Assembly (NCBI GenBank): GCA_018365815.1
Contig: JAGZJH010000006.1
Span: 1 to 64,000, forward strand
Direction of reading: 5' to 3'
Source: Erysipelotrichaceae bacterium
GTDB taxonomy: Bacteria; Bacillota_I; Bacilli_A; Erysipelotrichales; Coprobacillaceae
DNA length: 64,000 bases
Shown here: piece after piece, positions 18,696-27,012 of the stretch
Layout: each line of letters opens with the position of its first letter
Position numbering within the stretch: position 1 is the stretch's first letter
Notes under the pieces: generated by a model
Databases searched by the model: none
Told to the model about the DNA's origin: nothing
What the model saw: only the letters and a program-made list of their open reading frames with translations
Program-made: the position numbers and the translations under genes

Positions 18696-18737
18696 AATAG
18701 CCTCGTTGTTTTAAATGTAAATATTGTTTTTAATGTT

Positions 18738-19151
18738 TTAAAAATATAAAGATAAGGTAAACATTGTCATGATGATGCTACCAAAAATAGCGAATGCAGA
18801 AAAATACAGTGCTAATTGAGTAATTTTAAGATGAACCTTTAGACGATATTGGCGAAAGTATTTTTGATTGAGACGACTGGCTTTAACTGAAAAATAATAT
18901 CCTAATATACCACTAATTAGAGTAGATAGAATATACCATATTTGCATTTGGATTTCTATTCCTGCTGGAAATAGAGTAAATATCACCCCAACTAATCCAA
19001 AAGCCAAAGCGATATAACTTTCATTGTTTTTAAGTTTTTTTGATGTAATAATTTGTGATTGTCTTTGCAATTCTTTTGTATTTAGATTACGAAGTTTATC
19101 ACGATGTAAAGTTTCATCTGCAACTTTCTTTTGAAAACTTCCCACACTCAT
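18738..19151 (-). CDS. Membrane protein of unknown function, coupled to sulfatase
   Basis: 137 residues. A hydrophilic, basic N-terminal third (HRDKLRNLNTKELQRQSQ) is followed by three membrane helices (about 44-62, 70-90, 112-134). It starts 5 bases after the sulfatase stop with no ribosome site of its own, so translation is probably coupled. I recognise no family; the pairing suggests a role with the sulfatase but is not proof. Confidence 0.65.
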   Translation of the reverse strand: MSVGSFQKKVADETLHRDKLRNLNTKELQRQSQIITSKKLKNNESYIALAFGLVGVIFTLFPAGIEIQMQIWYILSTLISGILGYYFSVKASRLNQKYFRQYRLKVHLKITQLALYFSAFAIFGSIIMTMFTLSLYF

Positions 19152-19156
19152 AAAAC

Positions 19157-20647
19157 TTAAAATCTTGGATCCTTACGATTTGGAACAATATCTCCAGTTT
19201 CAACAAACCATGTCAGCATACGCATTTTCATTTCTATAATAATTGATTGATACTGTGGATTATCAATTTCATTACATAATTCCAAAGGATCATTTTCTAA
19301 GTTATAAAACTCATCTTTTTCATATAAACGATAAACATATTTATAATTTTTCATGCGAATCATTACCGCTTTTGTATGTTCTAGACCCTCGCTACATTGT
19401 GTATCTAATCTAGGCCAGTATTCAGAGTCTTGATTATGTCCTCTTTCCATTGCCCAATATTCATTATGAATACGACCGCCCTCACAAAATATAGCATCGT
19501 GGTGGTTTTCATTGCCTTTTAAACAGTCAACTAAAGATTTTCCAAAATGAACATACTCAGGGGTAATATCACACATTTGTTCTACGGTACTACAAAGATC
19601 AACCAATTCTACTAAAGCATTGCTGATACGAGGTTTTACCTCAAATTGTACTGCCGGTTTAATGATTAATGGGACATTAGTAATGCAATCTTCAAAACAA
19701 TTTTGTACCTTTTCAGCAATATTATAATCACCGGTATAATCACCATGATCAGAGAATACAAAAATTGAAGTATTATCATAAAGATGAGTTTCTTTTAATT
19801 TATTTTGAATTAAACCAAATTGATAATCAAAACGCGACACCATCGCTAAATAAGTTGCACGCATTTCAATAAAATTTTCATCACCCCAATTTTGTAAATT
19901 TTGTTTTTTTGAAATGCTTTTAAGCATACTTGGTTTATCTAATGATAAAGCATCAGGGCGACGAGGTGTACATAACTTACGATCAATGATACTAAACCAT
20001 GGATCTTCACAAGCATAAGGTGGGTGAGGATAGCCTAAAGTGATATAAAGGAAAAATGGTTTTTGTGAAGGATCTTTACTTTTTTTATCAATATAATTTA
20101 AAGCAGCATCGATTAAATGCCAATCAGAACCTTTTTGGTGCGCTTGTTCTTCACTGATTTTTCCTCTAAAATGAGCATAATATCCGGGTTTAGAAACATC
20201 ATTTTGCGGGGGTGTATCATTGTTTTTAGTAGCATGAGGTTGAGGTCTGTTTTGACTGATGTATTCTTTACTATCCTCTTCAAAAAAGCCGTTATAATAG
20301 TGATCACAAAACTCTGTTTTTACTAAATGAGCAGGAATAATATCATTACGACCAATCCAAATGACTTCATAGCCATTATTTTTCATCGTTCTTAAAAAAT
20401 TAGGTTCCCCCTCATTTTGTAAATAGTGAATAGTTCGATGTCCAGTTGTGTGGGGATATAAGCCAGTTAGAAAACTACATCTTGATGGAACACATACAGG
20501 ATTTTGACAATAAGCATTTTTAAAGGAAACACCTATTTGAGCAAGATGATCAAGATTTGGGGTAATACTCGCCTCACAACCAAGATGATGTAAACTATCG
20601 CTACGCATTTGATCAGCGACGAAATAAACAATATTAGGTTTTTTCAT
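19157..20647 (-). CDS. Type I (formylglycine) sulfatase or related phosphonate/sulfate ester hydrolase
   Basis: 496 residues of alkaline-phosphatase superfamily. The formylglycine motif is C52-V-P-S-R followed by SFLTGLYPHTTGHRT. The metal-site segments VADQMRSD (D12) and FSDHGDYTGDYN are intact. No signal peptide is seen, so it acts in the cytosol. The Cys must be oxidised by a radical-SAM maturase (anSME) in an anaerobe; none is in this window. Cytosolic members of this group hydrolyse choline sulfate, phosphonate esters or host-derived sulfated sugars; substrate unknown. Confidence 0.88.
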   Translation of the reverse strand: MKKPNIVYFVADQMRSDSLHHLGCEASITPNLDHLAQIGVSFKNAYCQNPVCVPSRCSFLTGLYPHTTGHRTIHYLQNEGEPNFLRTMKNNGYEVIWIGRNDIIPAHLVKTEFCDHYYNGFFEEDSKEYISQNRPQPHATKNNDTPPQNDVSKPGYYAHFRGKISEEQAHQKGSDWHLIDAALNYIDKKSKDPSQKPFFLYITLGYPHPPYACEDPWFSIIDRKLCTPRRPDALSLDKPSMLKSISKKQNLQNWGDENFIEMRATYLAMVSRFDYQFGLIQNKLKETHLYDNTSIFVFSDHGDYTGDYNIAEKVQNCFEDCITNVPLIIKPAVQFEVKPRISNALVELVDLCSTVEQMCDITPEYVHFGKSLVDCLKGNENHHDAIFCEGGRIHNEYWAMERGHNQDSEYWPRLDTQCSEGLEHTKAVMIRMKNYKYVYRLYEKDEFYNLENDPLELCNEIDNPQYQSIIIEMKMRMLTWFVETGDIVPNRKDPRF

Positions 20648-20831
20648 ATCAATCTTTCCTTTCCTTAAATCAATATTATTCTTTATTTAATCATACCACT
20701 ATCTACTAATATATCGATACAGATTTTCACAAAAAATATGGCAAATAATTATATTGAGATAATGCGTTCTTATTGCAACTCTACTTAAAATATGGCTATA
20801 ATATTGAAGTAAAAGAAGGAGTGTTAGTGTT

Positions 20832-21779
20832 ATGAATATTAAAAACAGTAAAGTTGTAGTTGTGGGTGCAGGGAATGTAGGGGTAAGTATTGCCTTTACA
20901 CTTATTAATCAAGGAATTTGTGATGAAATTGATTTAATTGATTTAAATGAAGAAAAAGTGATTGGAGAAGTATTAGATTTATCACACTGTATTGAGTATA
21001 TGAACCGTAATGTAAAGGTTAAAGTGGGAACTTATGAAGATTGTAAAGATGCTAATATTGTTGTTATTACAGCCAGTGCTCCAATGCCTAAAGATAAAAA
21101 TGATCGTTTATTAATGCTTGAATCATCTAAAAAGATTATGAAATCAATTGTTGATAATGTGATGGCAAATGGATTTGACGGTCATATGATTATTGTTTCT
21201 AACCCAGTGGATATTATGTCATATTATGCTTATAAAATTTCAGGTTTACGTCCTTGTCAAGTCATTGGAAGTGGGACAACTTTAGATACTGCTCGTTTAA
21301 AATACAGTATCGCAAAACGTATTAATGTTGATCCTCGTAGTGTGAATGGATTAGTCATCGGTGAGCATGGAGATACTGAAATGATTCCATGGAGTACTGT
21401 CACAATCGGTGGTAAAGATATTCATAGCGTCGTAAGAGATAACAAAGATCGTCTTGGTGAAAATCCTTATGAAGTGATTAAACAAGAGGTTATTCGTGGA
21501 GGTTGGGAAATCTTTAACCGTAAAGGTAATACTTGTTATGGAATTGCAGCTGCAACAGTAGGGATTATTAAAACTATTTTATTTAATGAAAATAAAATTT
21601 TACCGGTATCAACTTTATTACAAGGTCAATATGGCGAAGAAGATGTTTACATCTCTGTTCCAACGATTATTGATCATACCGGGGCAAAAGAAATTGTTGA
21701 AATGAATTTAACAAAAGAAGAATTAGAAGAATTTAAATTATCGTGTGCACAAATGAGATTTTTTTATAAAGATTTATAA
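20832..21779 (+). CDS. L-lactate/L-2-hydroxyacid dehydrogenase (LDH/MDH superfamily)
   Basis: 315 residues. The NAD-binding motif is VVGAGNVGVSIAF; catalytic Asp/His are in LDTARLKY and IGEHGDTEM, and the substrate Arg is in the same region. The mobile active-site loop reads ITASAPMPKDKNDR. The residue that is Gln in LDH (pyruvate-specific) or Arg in MDH is Met here, and the loop is longer and polar. This resembles L-2-hydroxyisocaproate-type enzymes more than classical LDH. AAGGAG ribosome site. It is divergent from the sulfatase and followed by its own terminator. Confidence 0.85.
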   Translation: MNIKNSKVVVVGAGNVGVSIAFTLINQGICDEIDLIDLNEEKVIGEVLDLSHCIEYMNRNVKVKVGTYEDCKDANIVVITASAPMPKDKNDRLLMLESSKKIMKSIVDNVMANGFDGHMIIVSNPVDIMSYYAYKISGLRPCQVIGSGTTLDTARLKYSIAKRINVDPRSVNGLVIGEHGDTEMIPWSTVTIGGKDIHSVVRDNKDRLGENPYEVIKQEVIRGGWEIFNRKGNTCYGIAAATVGIIKTILFNENKILPVSTLLQGQYGEEDVYISVPTIIDHTGAKEIVEMNLTKEELEEFKLSCAQMRFFYKDL

Positions 21780-21780
21780 A

Positions 21781-21809
21781 ATTGAAGTATTTAAAACTTC
21801 AATTTTTTT
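21781..21809 (+). terminator. Terminator of the dehydrogenase gene
   Basis: ATTGAAGT-N7-ACTTCAAT plus T-run right after the stop. Confidence 0.85.
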
Positions 21810-21896
21810 ATGTTTAAATAGTTCTGTATTAGGATTTGATGAATGTGTTGAAATCATAGAAAAAATTTATCAACAAAAGGAGTAATATGAAAAAAA

Positions 21897-22577
21897 TTTT
21901 TTAACTGTTTAACAAGATATGAAAAAATATTGTGGAGTGTATCATTTGTTTTAATTGTACTTTCATTTGTGATATTTGATTGAGAAAATCATTTAACGCT
22001 AATAACATCTTTGATAGGTGTTACATCACTTATTTTTTGTGCAAAAGGATATCCAATTGGCCAGTTGCTTATGGTTGGATTTAGTTTATTATATGGATTA
22101 ATTTCTTTTAATTTTGCTTATTATGGTGAAATGTTAACTTATTTAGGGATGACAATGTCAATGGCTGTTTTTTCACTAATTTCTTGGTTAAAAAATCCTT
22201 ATAGTGAAAATACCAAAGAAATTCAAGTCTATACATTAAATGAAAACGAATTTAAAACAATGTTTAAAATGGCATTTATTGCGACTTTCGTTTTCTACTT
22301 TGTATTAAAATACTTTAATACCCCAAATATTATACCAAGTACCGTTTCAGTGACTACAAGTTTTATTGCAGTATATTTAACCTATAAAAGAAGTGTTTAT
22401 TTTGCTTTAGGTTATGCAATGAATGATTTAGTGTTGATTTGTTTATGGTTAATGGCTGCAATGGAAAATCAAGTTTATTATTCTGTGGTTGTATGTTTTG
22501 TCATGTTTTTGATCAATGATATATACGGATTTTTAAGCTGGCGAAAAATGGAGGCTCGACAGTTTACTTCATCCTAA
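21897..22577 (+). pseudogene. pnuC: PnuC-family (nicotinamide riboside/mononucleotide) transporter, broken
   Basis: AAGGAG then ATG at 21897 starts M-K-K-I-F and stops at once. Shifting by one base after the A7T6 run gives F-N-C-L-T-R-Y-E-K-I-L-W-S…F-D, which then meets TGA at 21979-21981 where relatives have Trp. After it the frame continues ENHLTLITSLIGVTSLIF and on to a normal end (FLSWRKMEA…). So there are two independent lesions, a one-base slip and a nonsense change. A 188-residue frame from a TTG at 22011 keeps most helices but lacks the first one. PnuC imports NAD precursors. Confidence 0.85.
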
Positions 22578-22697
22578 AATAAAGTGTTTATTCTTCTTAT
22601 TTTTAATCATTTTGTCTACTCCTATTTAGATGTAAAGACAAATGTATATTATTTTATAAAATAATATGTTAAAATAAAAGCAAATGAGGTGATTAGC

Positions 22698-23303
22698 TTG
22701 AATACAAAAGTTGTAAGTAAACAAGAAATGAATGAAATTATTGAAACATTAAAATCAAATCAAGTAGTGGCTTTTCCTACTGAAACGGTATTTGGATTAG
22801 GCGCAATGTTTAACTCTCTTGAAGCATTAGATCAATTAGTTAAAAGTAAACATCGTGATGCAAGTAAGGCAATCACATTAATGGTCAGTGATGTTTTAGA
22901 GATTGAAAATTATGCTTATGTGACAAGTAGAGATTGGAAGATTATACATTCATTTATGCCGGGTAAAATTACTCTCATTTTAAACAAAAAAGAAAACGTG
23001 AGTAAACAAATGACATCTAATAAGGAAACTATTGGTATTCGTATTCCTGATGATGAATTTGTATTATCGTTACTTAAAAAAACCGGTCCTTTGTTAGTGA
23101 CCAGTGCAAATATGTCCGGAAGTATTAATACGACAAGTGTTGAGGAAGTTTTAAATCAATTGGAGGGTAAAATTCCTTTAATTGTGGAAGGGAAAAGCGG
23201 AAGTCATAAAGCAAGTACGGTGGTAGATTTAAGTAAAGATAAGATTAAAATTTTAAGAGAAGGCGATATTTCATTAGCGATGATTGAGGAGGTATTAAAA
23301 TGA
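22698..23303 (+). CDS. tsaC: Threonylcarbamoyl-AMP synthase (Sua5/YrdC/YwlC family)
   Basis: First step of the universal tRNA t6A37 modification. It has 201 residues from the TTG at 22698, which has GAGGTG 6 bases upstream; a GTG at 22689 lies inside that site. Motifs: FPTETVFGLGAM, KSKHRDASKAITLMV and TSANMSGSINTT. It is the short (TsaC) form without the Sua5 C-terminal domain. It overlaps rpiB by ATGA. A 22-base perfect AT palindrome at 22646-22667 lies just upstream in the promoter region. Confidence 0.92.
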   Translation: MNTKVVSKQEMNEIIETLKSNQVVAFPTETVFGLGAMFNSLEALDQLVKSKHRDASKAITLMVSDVLEIENYAYVTSRDWKIIHSFMPGKITLILNKKENVSKQMTSNKETIGIRIPDDEFVLSLLKKTGPLLVTSANMSGSINTTSVEEVLNQLEGKIPLIVEGKSGSHKASTVVDLSKDKIKILREGDISLAMIEEVLK

Positions 23304-23743
23304 AATTGGCATTAGCATGTGATCATGGGGGATTTAAACTTAAAGAAACGGTTAAAAAACATTTAGAAGAAAAAGGATATGAAGTCGTTGATTTTGGAAC
23401 TTACAGTGAAGAAAGTTGTGACTATCCTGATTATGCATCTAAAGCGGCTTTTGCAGTAGCTAAAAAAGAATGTGAAAAAGGGATTGTCATTTGTGGAACT
23501 GGAATTGGGGTAAGTATTGTGGCTAATAAAGTTCATGGTATTCGTTGTGCACTAGTTCATGATGTCTTTAGTGCTAAAGCAACACGTCAACATAATGATA
23601 CAAATATGATGGCAATGGGAGCTAGAGTAATTGGAGAAGGATTGGCGTTAGAAATTGTTGATGCATGGCTTAATGCAAGTTATGAGGGTGGTCGTCATGA
23701 TTTAAGAATTGAAAAAATGATGGCACTAGAAAAAAATCAATAA
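23300..23743 (+). CDS. rpiB: Ribose-5-phosphate isomerase B
   Basis: 147 residues of RpiB/LacAB fold. It interconverts ribose-5-P and ribulose-5-P. ACDHGGFKLKE at the N-terminus, catalytic Cys in VICGTGIGVSI, and RQHNDTNMMAMGARVIG are diagnostic. GAGGAGG ribosome site; ATGA overlap with tsaC. The neighbourhood tsaC-rpiB-upp-atp is a common Firmicutes order. Confidence 0.95.
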   Translation: MKLALACDHGGFKLKETVKKHLEEKGYEVVDFGTYSEESCDYPDYASKAAFAVAKKECEKGIVICGTGIGVSIVANKVHGIRCALVHDVFSAKATRQHNDTNMMAMGARVIGEGLALEIVDAWLNASYEGGRHDLRIEKMMALEKNQ

Positions 23744-23771
23744 TTGAAAGATTATTGATTAAAACAAACAC

Positions 23772-23802
23772 TTGACTTAAAGTCAACTCTAAGGTTTATA
23801 AT
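23772..23802 (+). promoter_or_regulatory. MerR-type promoter in front of upp
   Basis: TTGACT (23772-23777) and TATAAT (23797-23802) are separated by 19 bases, an over-long spacer. The spacer holds CTTAAAGTCAACTCTAAG (23776-23793), an 18-base near-perfect dyad (7 of 8 pairs). A 19-base spacer with a central dyad is the hallmark of promoters activated by MerR-family proteins through DNA distortion. No merR gene is in the window. Confidence 0.55.
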
Positions 23803-23821
23803 AACAAAAAGGAGAAGATTT

Positions 23822-24445
23822 ATGGCAACAACAATTATTAATCACCCTTTGATTACACATAAACTTACAATTATGCGTAAAAAAGAAACGGGTAATAAAG
23901 AATTTTGTGAAAACATTAAGGAAATTACAGAACTGGCAGCATATGTTGTAACTGCAAATTTACCGGTTAAAGAAGTCGAAATTGACACACCGATTACAAC
24001 AATGAAAACAACTGTTTTAGCTAAAGACATTATTTTAGTTCCAATTTTAAGAGCCGGATTAGGTTTTGTAGAAGGAATGAAAGCAGTCATTCCAACTGCA
24101 AGTGTGGGTCATATTGGTATGAAGCGTGATGAAGATACTCTTATTGCTCATGAATATTATGCTAATTTCCCGGGTAATTTAAGTGAAGCAACAGTGATTG
24201 TATTAGATCCGATGTTAGCAACTGGTTCAAGTTCAACACAAGCTATTAAAAACATTAAAGAACGTGGTGCAAAAGATATTAAATTTTTAAGTTTAGTCGC
24301 TGCACCTGAAGGAATTAAAGTGATTGAAAAAGATCACCCTGATGTAGATTTATATGTTTGTGCAGTTGATGAAAAATTAAATGAAAAAGGATATATTGTT
24401 CCCGGTTTAGGAGATGCGGGAGATCGTATTTTTGGAACCGAATAA
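23822..24445 (+). CDS. upp: Uracil phosphoribosyltransferase
   Basis: 207 residues. Pyrimidine salvage: uracil + PRPP gives UMP. Typical segments are PILRAGLGFVEGM, the PRPP loop VIVLDPMLATGSSS and the uracil-binding C-terminal YIVPGLGDAGDRIFGTE. AAAGGAG ribosome site. The 3' end overlaps the next gene by 32 bases, so upp leads straight into the ATP synthase operon, as in many Firmicutes. Confidence 0.97.
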   Translation: MATTIINHPLITHKLTIMRKKETGNKEFCENIKEITELAAYVVTANLPVKEVEIDTPITTMKTTVLAKDIILVPILRAGLGFVEGMKAVIPTASVGHIGMKRDEDTLIAHEYYANFPGNLSEATVIVLDPMLATGSSSTQAIKNIKERGAKDIKFLSLVAAPEGIKVIEKDHPDVDLYVCAVDEKLNEKGYIVPGLGDAGDRIFGTE

Positions 24446-24641
24446 TTCAATTTTAAAGTCAGTGATATTGGCTTTAAATCTTGGACTTGATATTTTTGGT
24501 GTGCTTATTTTTTCAGTATTTATAGGATTAATCGCTGATCGATATTTTAATATTGCACCAATAGGAATACTTATTAGTAGTATATTTGGAATTATTGGCA
24601 GTTTTAAAAAGATTTTAGAAATCGGAGGTAAGAAAAAATGA
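24414..24641 (+). CDS. AtpZ/AtpI-type small membrane protein of the ATP synthase operon
   Basis: 75 residues with two membrane helices (about 17-40 and 48-66), in the form of PF09527 AtpZ-like proteins that precede Fo genes and may aid Mg/Ca transport or c-ring assembly. The start at 24414 overlaps upp by 32 bases; a TTG at 24432 is also possible. It ends with ATGA overlap to the next gene. Confidence 0.7.
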   Translation: MREIVFLEPNNSILKSVILALNLGLDIFGVLIFSVFIGLIADRYFNIAPIGILISSIFGIIGSFKKILEIGGKKK

Positions 24642-25006
24642 ATAATGAAAATAAAATTATTCGTTTATCGTTTTCGCTTTTTATTAAACTTTCAATAATT
24701 TTGGTCATACTAAGTGTGATATGTCAACAAATTGCTTTTATTTTAGGATTTGTATTAGGATATATTACAAGTTTAATCGTTTTTTTGATGACTATTTTAA
24801 GCATTGATTATTTATTGCTGACTAAAAATAGAATGATGTTAGTTTTTAGTCGATTAGTTAAAATGCTTATTTATTCAATTGGATTTATATTAGCGATAAA
24901 ATTACCCAGTTTGTTTAATTTAATTTTTGTGGCATTAGGGTATTTTATGATAAAAATGACAATATTCTATAATCATTATAGAATGCGAAAGCGAGGTGAA
25001 GTGTAA
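24638..25006 (+). CDS. atpI: ATP synthase protein I-like membrane protein
   Basis: 122 residues, four hydrophobic helices, ending in a basic tail (HYRMRKRGEV). Position directly before atpB and hydropathy fit AtpI, which assists c-ring assembly. Sequence conservation in this family is weak. GGAGGT ribosome site; the stop overlaps the atpB start. Confidence 0.75.
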   Translation: MNNENKIIRLSFSLFIKLSIILVILSVICQQIAFILGFVLGYITSLIVFLMTILSIDYLLLTKNRMMLVFSRLVKMLIYSIGFILAIKLPSLFNLIFVALGYFMIKMTIFYNHYRMRKRGEV

Positions 25007-25695
25007 TGGATAATCTGTTATTAGTAGGGATGAATTTGCATATTGTAATTCAACCGGAGTTGATTTTTTCATTGGTGATTATTGCATCAATTTGTGCATT
25101 TTGTATTTATGCAGGTAAAAAAGTTCAAGAAGCCGATCCAAGCACAAAGCCTACTGGTGTTGTGTTAGTTTGTGAAACGGGAGTGAAAATGATTCAGGAT
25201 TACATGATCTCAATTATGCCCAATCAAAAATTTGTGAAAAATTATTATCCTTATTTTGCCATAATGGCAGTTTATTTAGTGATTAGTAATTTAAGTGGTT
25301 TGATAGCTTTTGATGCACCAACTTCCAATTTCTCAATTACTTTTTCAATTACTTTAATTACATTTGCATTAATTCAATGGAATGCCTTTAAAACAAAAGG
25401 AGGCTTTACATATATTAAAGATTTAATATGGCCACCGACAAATTTATTAGGAGCGGTTTCACCATTAATTTCATTATCAATGCGTATGTTTGGAAATATT
25501 TTAAGTGGTTCTATTTTAATGGGGTTGGTATACAGTTTTACCGGTTGGTTATCTAGCCTACTAATACCGTTTAATTTTTTAGGACCGATTGTTGCCCCAA
25601 TTTTACATGCTTATTTTGATGTGTTTGCTGGGTGTATTCAAACATTAGTATTTATTACATTATCTAGTATTTTAATAGCCATTGAGGCTGAATAA
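25006..25695 (+). CDS. atpB: F1Fo ATP synthase subunit a
   Basis: 229-residue membrane subunit carrying the ion half-channels. The conserved helix is LSMRMFGNILSGSILMG, containing the essential Arg, with a later HAYFDVFAGCIQTLVF. First Fo structural gene. GAGGTG ribosome site within the end of atpI. Confidence 0.95.
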   Translation: MDNLLLVGMNLHIVIQPELIFSLVIIASICAFCIYAGKKVQEADPSTKPTGVVLVCETGVKMIQDYMISIMPNQKFVKNYYPYFAIMAVYLVISNLSGLIAFDAPTSNFSITFSITLITFALIQWNAFKTKGGFTYIKDLIWPPTNLLGAVSPLISLSMRMFGNILSGSILMGLVYSFTGWLSSLLIPFNFLGPIVAPILHAYFDVFAGCIQTLVFITLSSILIAIEAE

Positions 25696-25714
25696 GAATT
25701 AGGAGGAAGAAAAA

Positions 25715-25942
25715 ATGACAGATAGAGGTTTAATTGCAATTGCTGCAGGTTTAGCAGTATGTGCGGGTTTAGGAACAGGAATTGGTGAAGGGATTGCTGC
25801 CGGAAAAGCGGTTGAAGCAGTAGGAAGAAATCCTGAAGCTGAAAGTAAAATTCGTACAACTATGATTTTAGGGATTGCATTATCAGAGACAGTAGCAATC
25901 TATGGGTTATTAATTGCATTTATCTTATTATTCGTTTATTAA
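25715..25942 (+). CDS. atpE: F1Fo ATP synthase subunit c (two-carboxylate ion site)
   Basis: 75-residue helical hairpin that forms the rotor ring. The polar loop is GRNPEAES. The ion-binding Glu is E58 in LSETVAIYG, followed by T59 and Y63, aligning with the E/S/Y set of Na+-binding c subunits. Helix 1 has GIGEGIAAGKAVE, with E25 where Na+ types carry Gln. This is the two-carboxylate pattern described for the Fusobacterium nucleatum Na+ rotor. Coupling ion is inferred, not shown. Confidence 0.95.
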   Translation: MTDRGLIAIAAGLAVCAGLGTGIGEGIAAGKAVEAVGRNPEAESKIRTTMILGIALSETVAIYGLLIAFILLFVY

Positions 25943-25966
25943 TCAAAAACAGTCAGGAGGGAAAGC

Positions 25967-26470
25967 ATGAGTATCGATGTAGCAGGAAAACTATTCCCTA
26001 ATATTACGACAATAATTATTCAATTATGTGCGACTGGTGTAATGTTTTTGGTGTTTAAAAAATATTTATGGAACACTGTTAAAGCATTTATGGAAAAACG
26101 AGCTGAAATAATTGAGGGTAATATTTTAGAAGCAAAGCAAATCAATGAAAAGGCTAAAGTATTTATCGAAGAAAGTGAAAATCAAGCAAAAGCAGCTGCT
26201 AAAGAATATCGTGAAATTATTGAAAAAGCCAAAGATGAAGCATTAATGGTTAAAGAAGGAATATTAGAAGAAGCAAATAAAGAAGCAAAAGCTAAACTTG
26301 TTCAAGCAGATCGTCAAATTGAAGCACAAAAACTTGCAGCTAAAGAAGAAATGAAACAAGAAATTGTAGAAGTTGCATTAGAGGTTGCGACAAAAGTAAT
26401 GGAAAAAGAAATTGATTATGAAACTAATCAGAAATTTGCTGATGAGTTTATTAAGGATATTGTGAATTAA
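25967..26470 (+). CDS. atpF: F1Fo ATP synthase subunit b
   Basis: 167 residues: one N-terminal membrane helix (about 13-30) then a long charged coiled coil (MEKRAEIIEGNILEAKQ…), the peripheral stalk. CAGGAGGG ribosome site. The stop overlaps the atpH start (TAATG). Confidence 0.95.
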   Translation: MSIDVAGKLFPNITTIIIQLCATGVMFLVFKKYLWNTVKAFMEKRAEIIEGNILEAKQINEKAKVFIEESENQAKAAAKEYREIIEKAKDEALMVKEGILEEANKEAKAKLVQADRQIEAQKLAAKEEMKQEIVEVALEVATKVMEKEIDYETNQKFADEFIKDIVN

Positions 26471-27003
26471 TGGATAACGTGGCATTGATTTATGCTACTT
26501 CATTATTTGAATTAGCAAGTGAAACAAATGATATTGAAACGTTTGAAAAAGACTTAACTTTAGTCAAAGAGGTTTTAATGTCGGATGATTCAATTATGAA
26601 TTTTTTAAACCATTACAAAATGACGAAAGAAGCAAAAATTCAAGTGATTGACCAATCTTTTAAAGATCAAGTTTCGCTATATGTTTTAAATTTTATAAAG
26701 TTGTTAATTGTGAAAAAGAGAATTAATGAGTTATTAAACATCATTGAAGCCTATCATCAATTAACTAACGATTATTTAGGGATTAAAGAAGGAGTAATTT
26801 ACGCCACTTATTCTTTAAAACAAGAAGAAATATCACGTATTGAACAAGCGATGAGTGAAAAATTAAATGTAAAAGTTAAATTAACTTGTAAAGTAGATGA
26901 ATCGTTAATCGGAGGTTTAAAAGTTGTTGTTGGCAACCATATTGAAGATGGTTCGATTAAAAATAGAATGAATTTACTTAAACAAGAATTATTAAGAAAG
27001 TAG
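26470..27003 (+). CDS. atpH: F1Fo ATP synthase subunit delta
   Basis: 177 residues. N-terminal helical domain (LIYATSLFELA) and C-terminal VDESLIGGLKVVVGNHIEDGSI, typical OSCP/delta. It links the b stalk to the top of F1. It starts on the last base of the atpF stop, with no strong site, so coupling is likely. Confidence 0.95.
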   Translation: MDNVALIYATSLFELASETNDIETFEKDLTLVKEVLMSDDSIMNFLNHYKMTKEAKIQVIDQSFKDQVSLYVLNFIKLLIVKKRINELLNIIEAYHQLTNDYLGIKEGVIYATYSLKQEEISRIEQAMSEKLNVKVKLTCKVDESLIGGLKVVVGNHIEDGSIKNRMNLLKQELLRK

Positions 27004-27012
27004 GTGAACTTA

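Noticed and set aside
20832..21779. Malate dehydrogenase call
   Set aside because: The substrate-loop Arg typical of MDH is absent.
21810..21886. Orphan coding-like tail before pnuC
   Set aside because: Short, no start, no recognisable family; mentioned only as a possible remnant.
21979..21981. TGA in pnuC read as tryptophan (alternative code)
   Set aside because: TGA is used as a normal stop in this window (for example at 2474-2476), and Trp is TGG elsewhere. The gene also has a separate frameshift.
22646..22667. 22-base perfect AT palindrome before tsaC
   Set aside because: Composition is almost wholly A/T in an AT-rich promoter, so chance or DNA bending is as likely as an operator.
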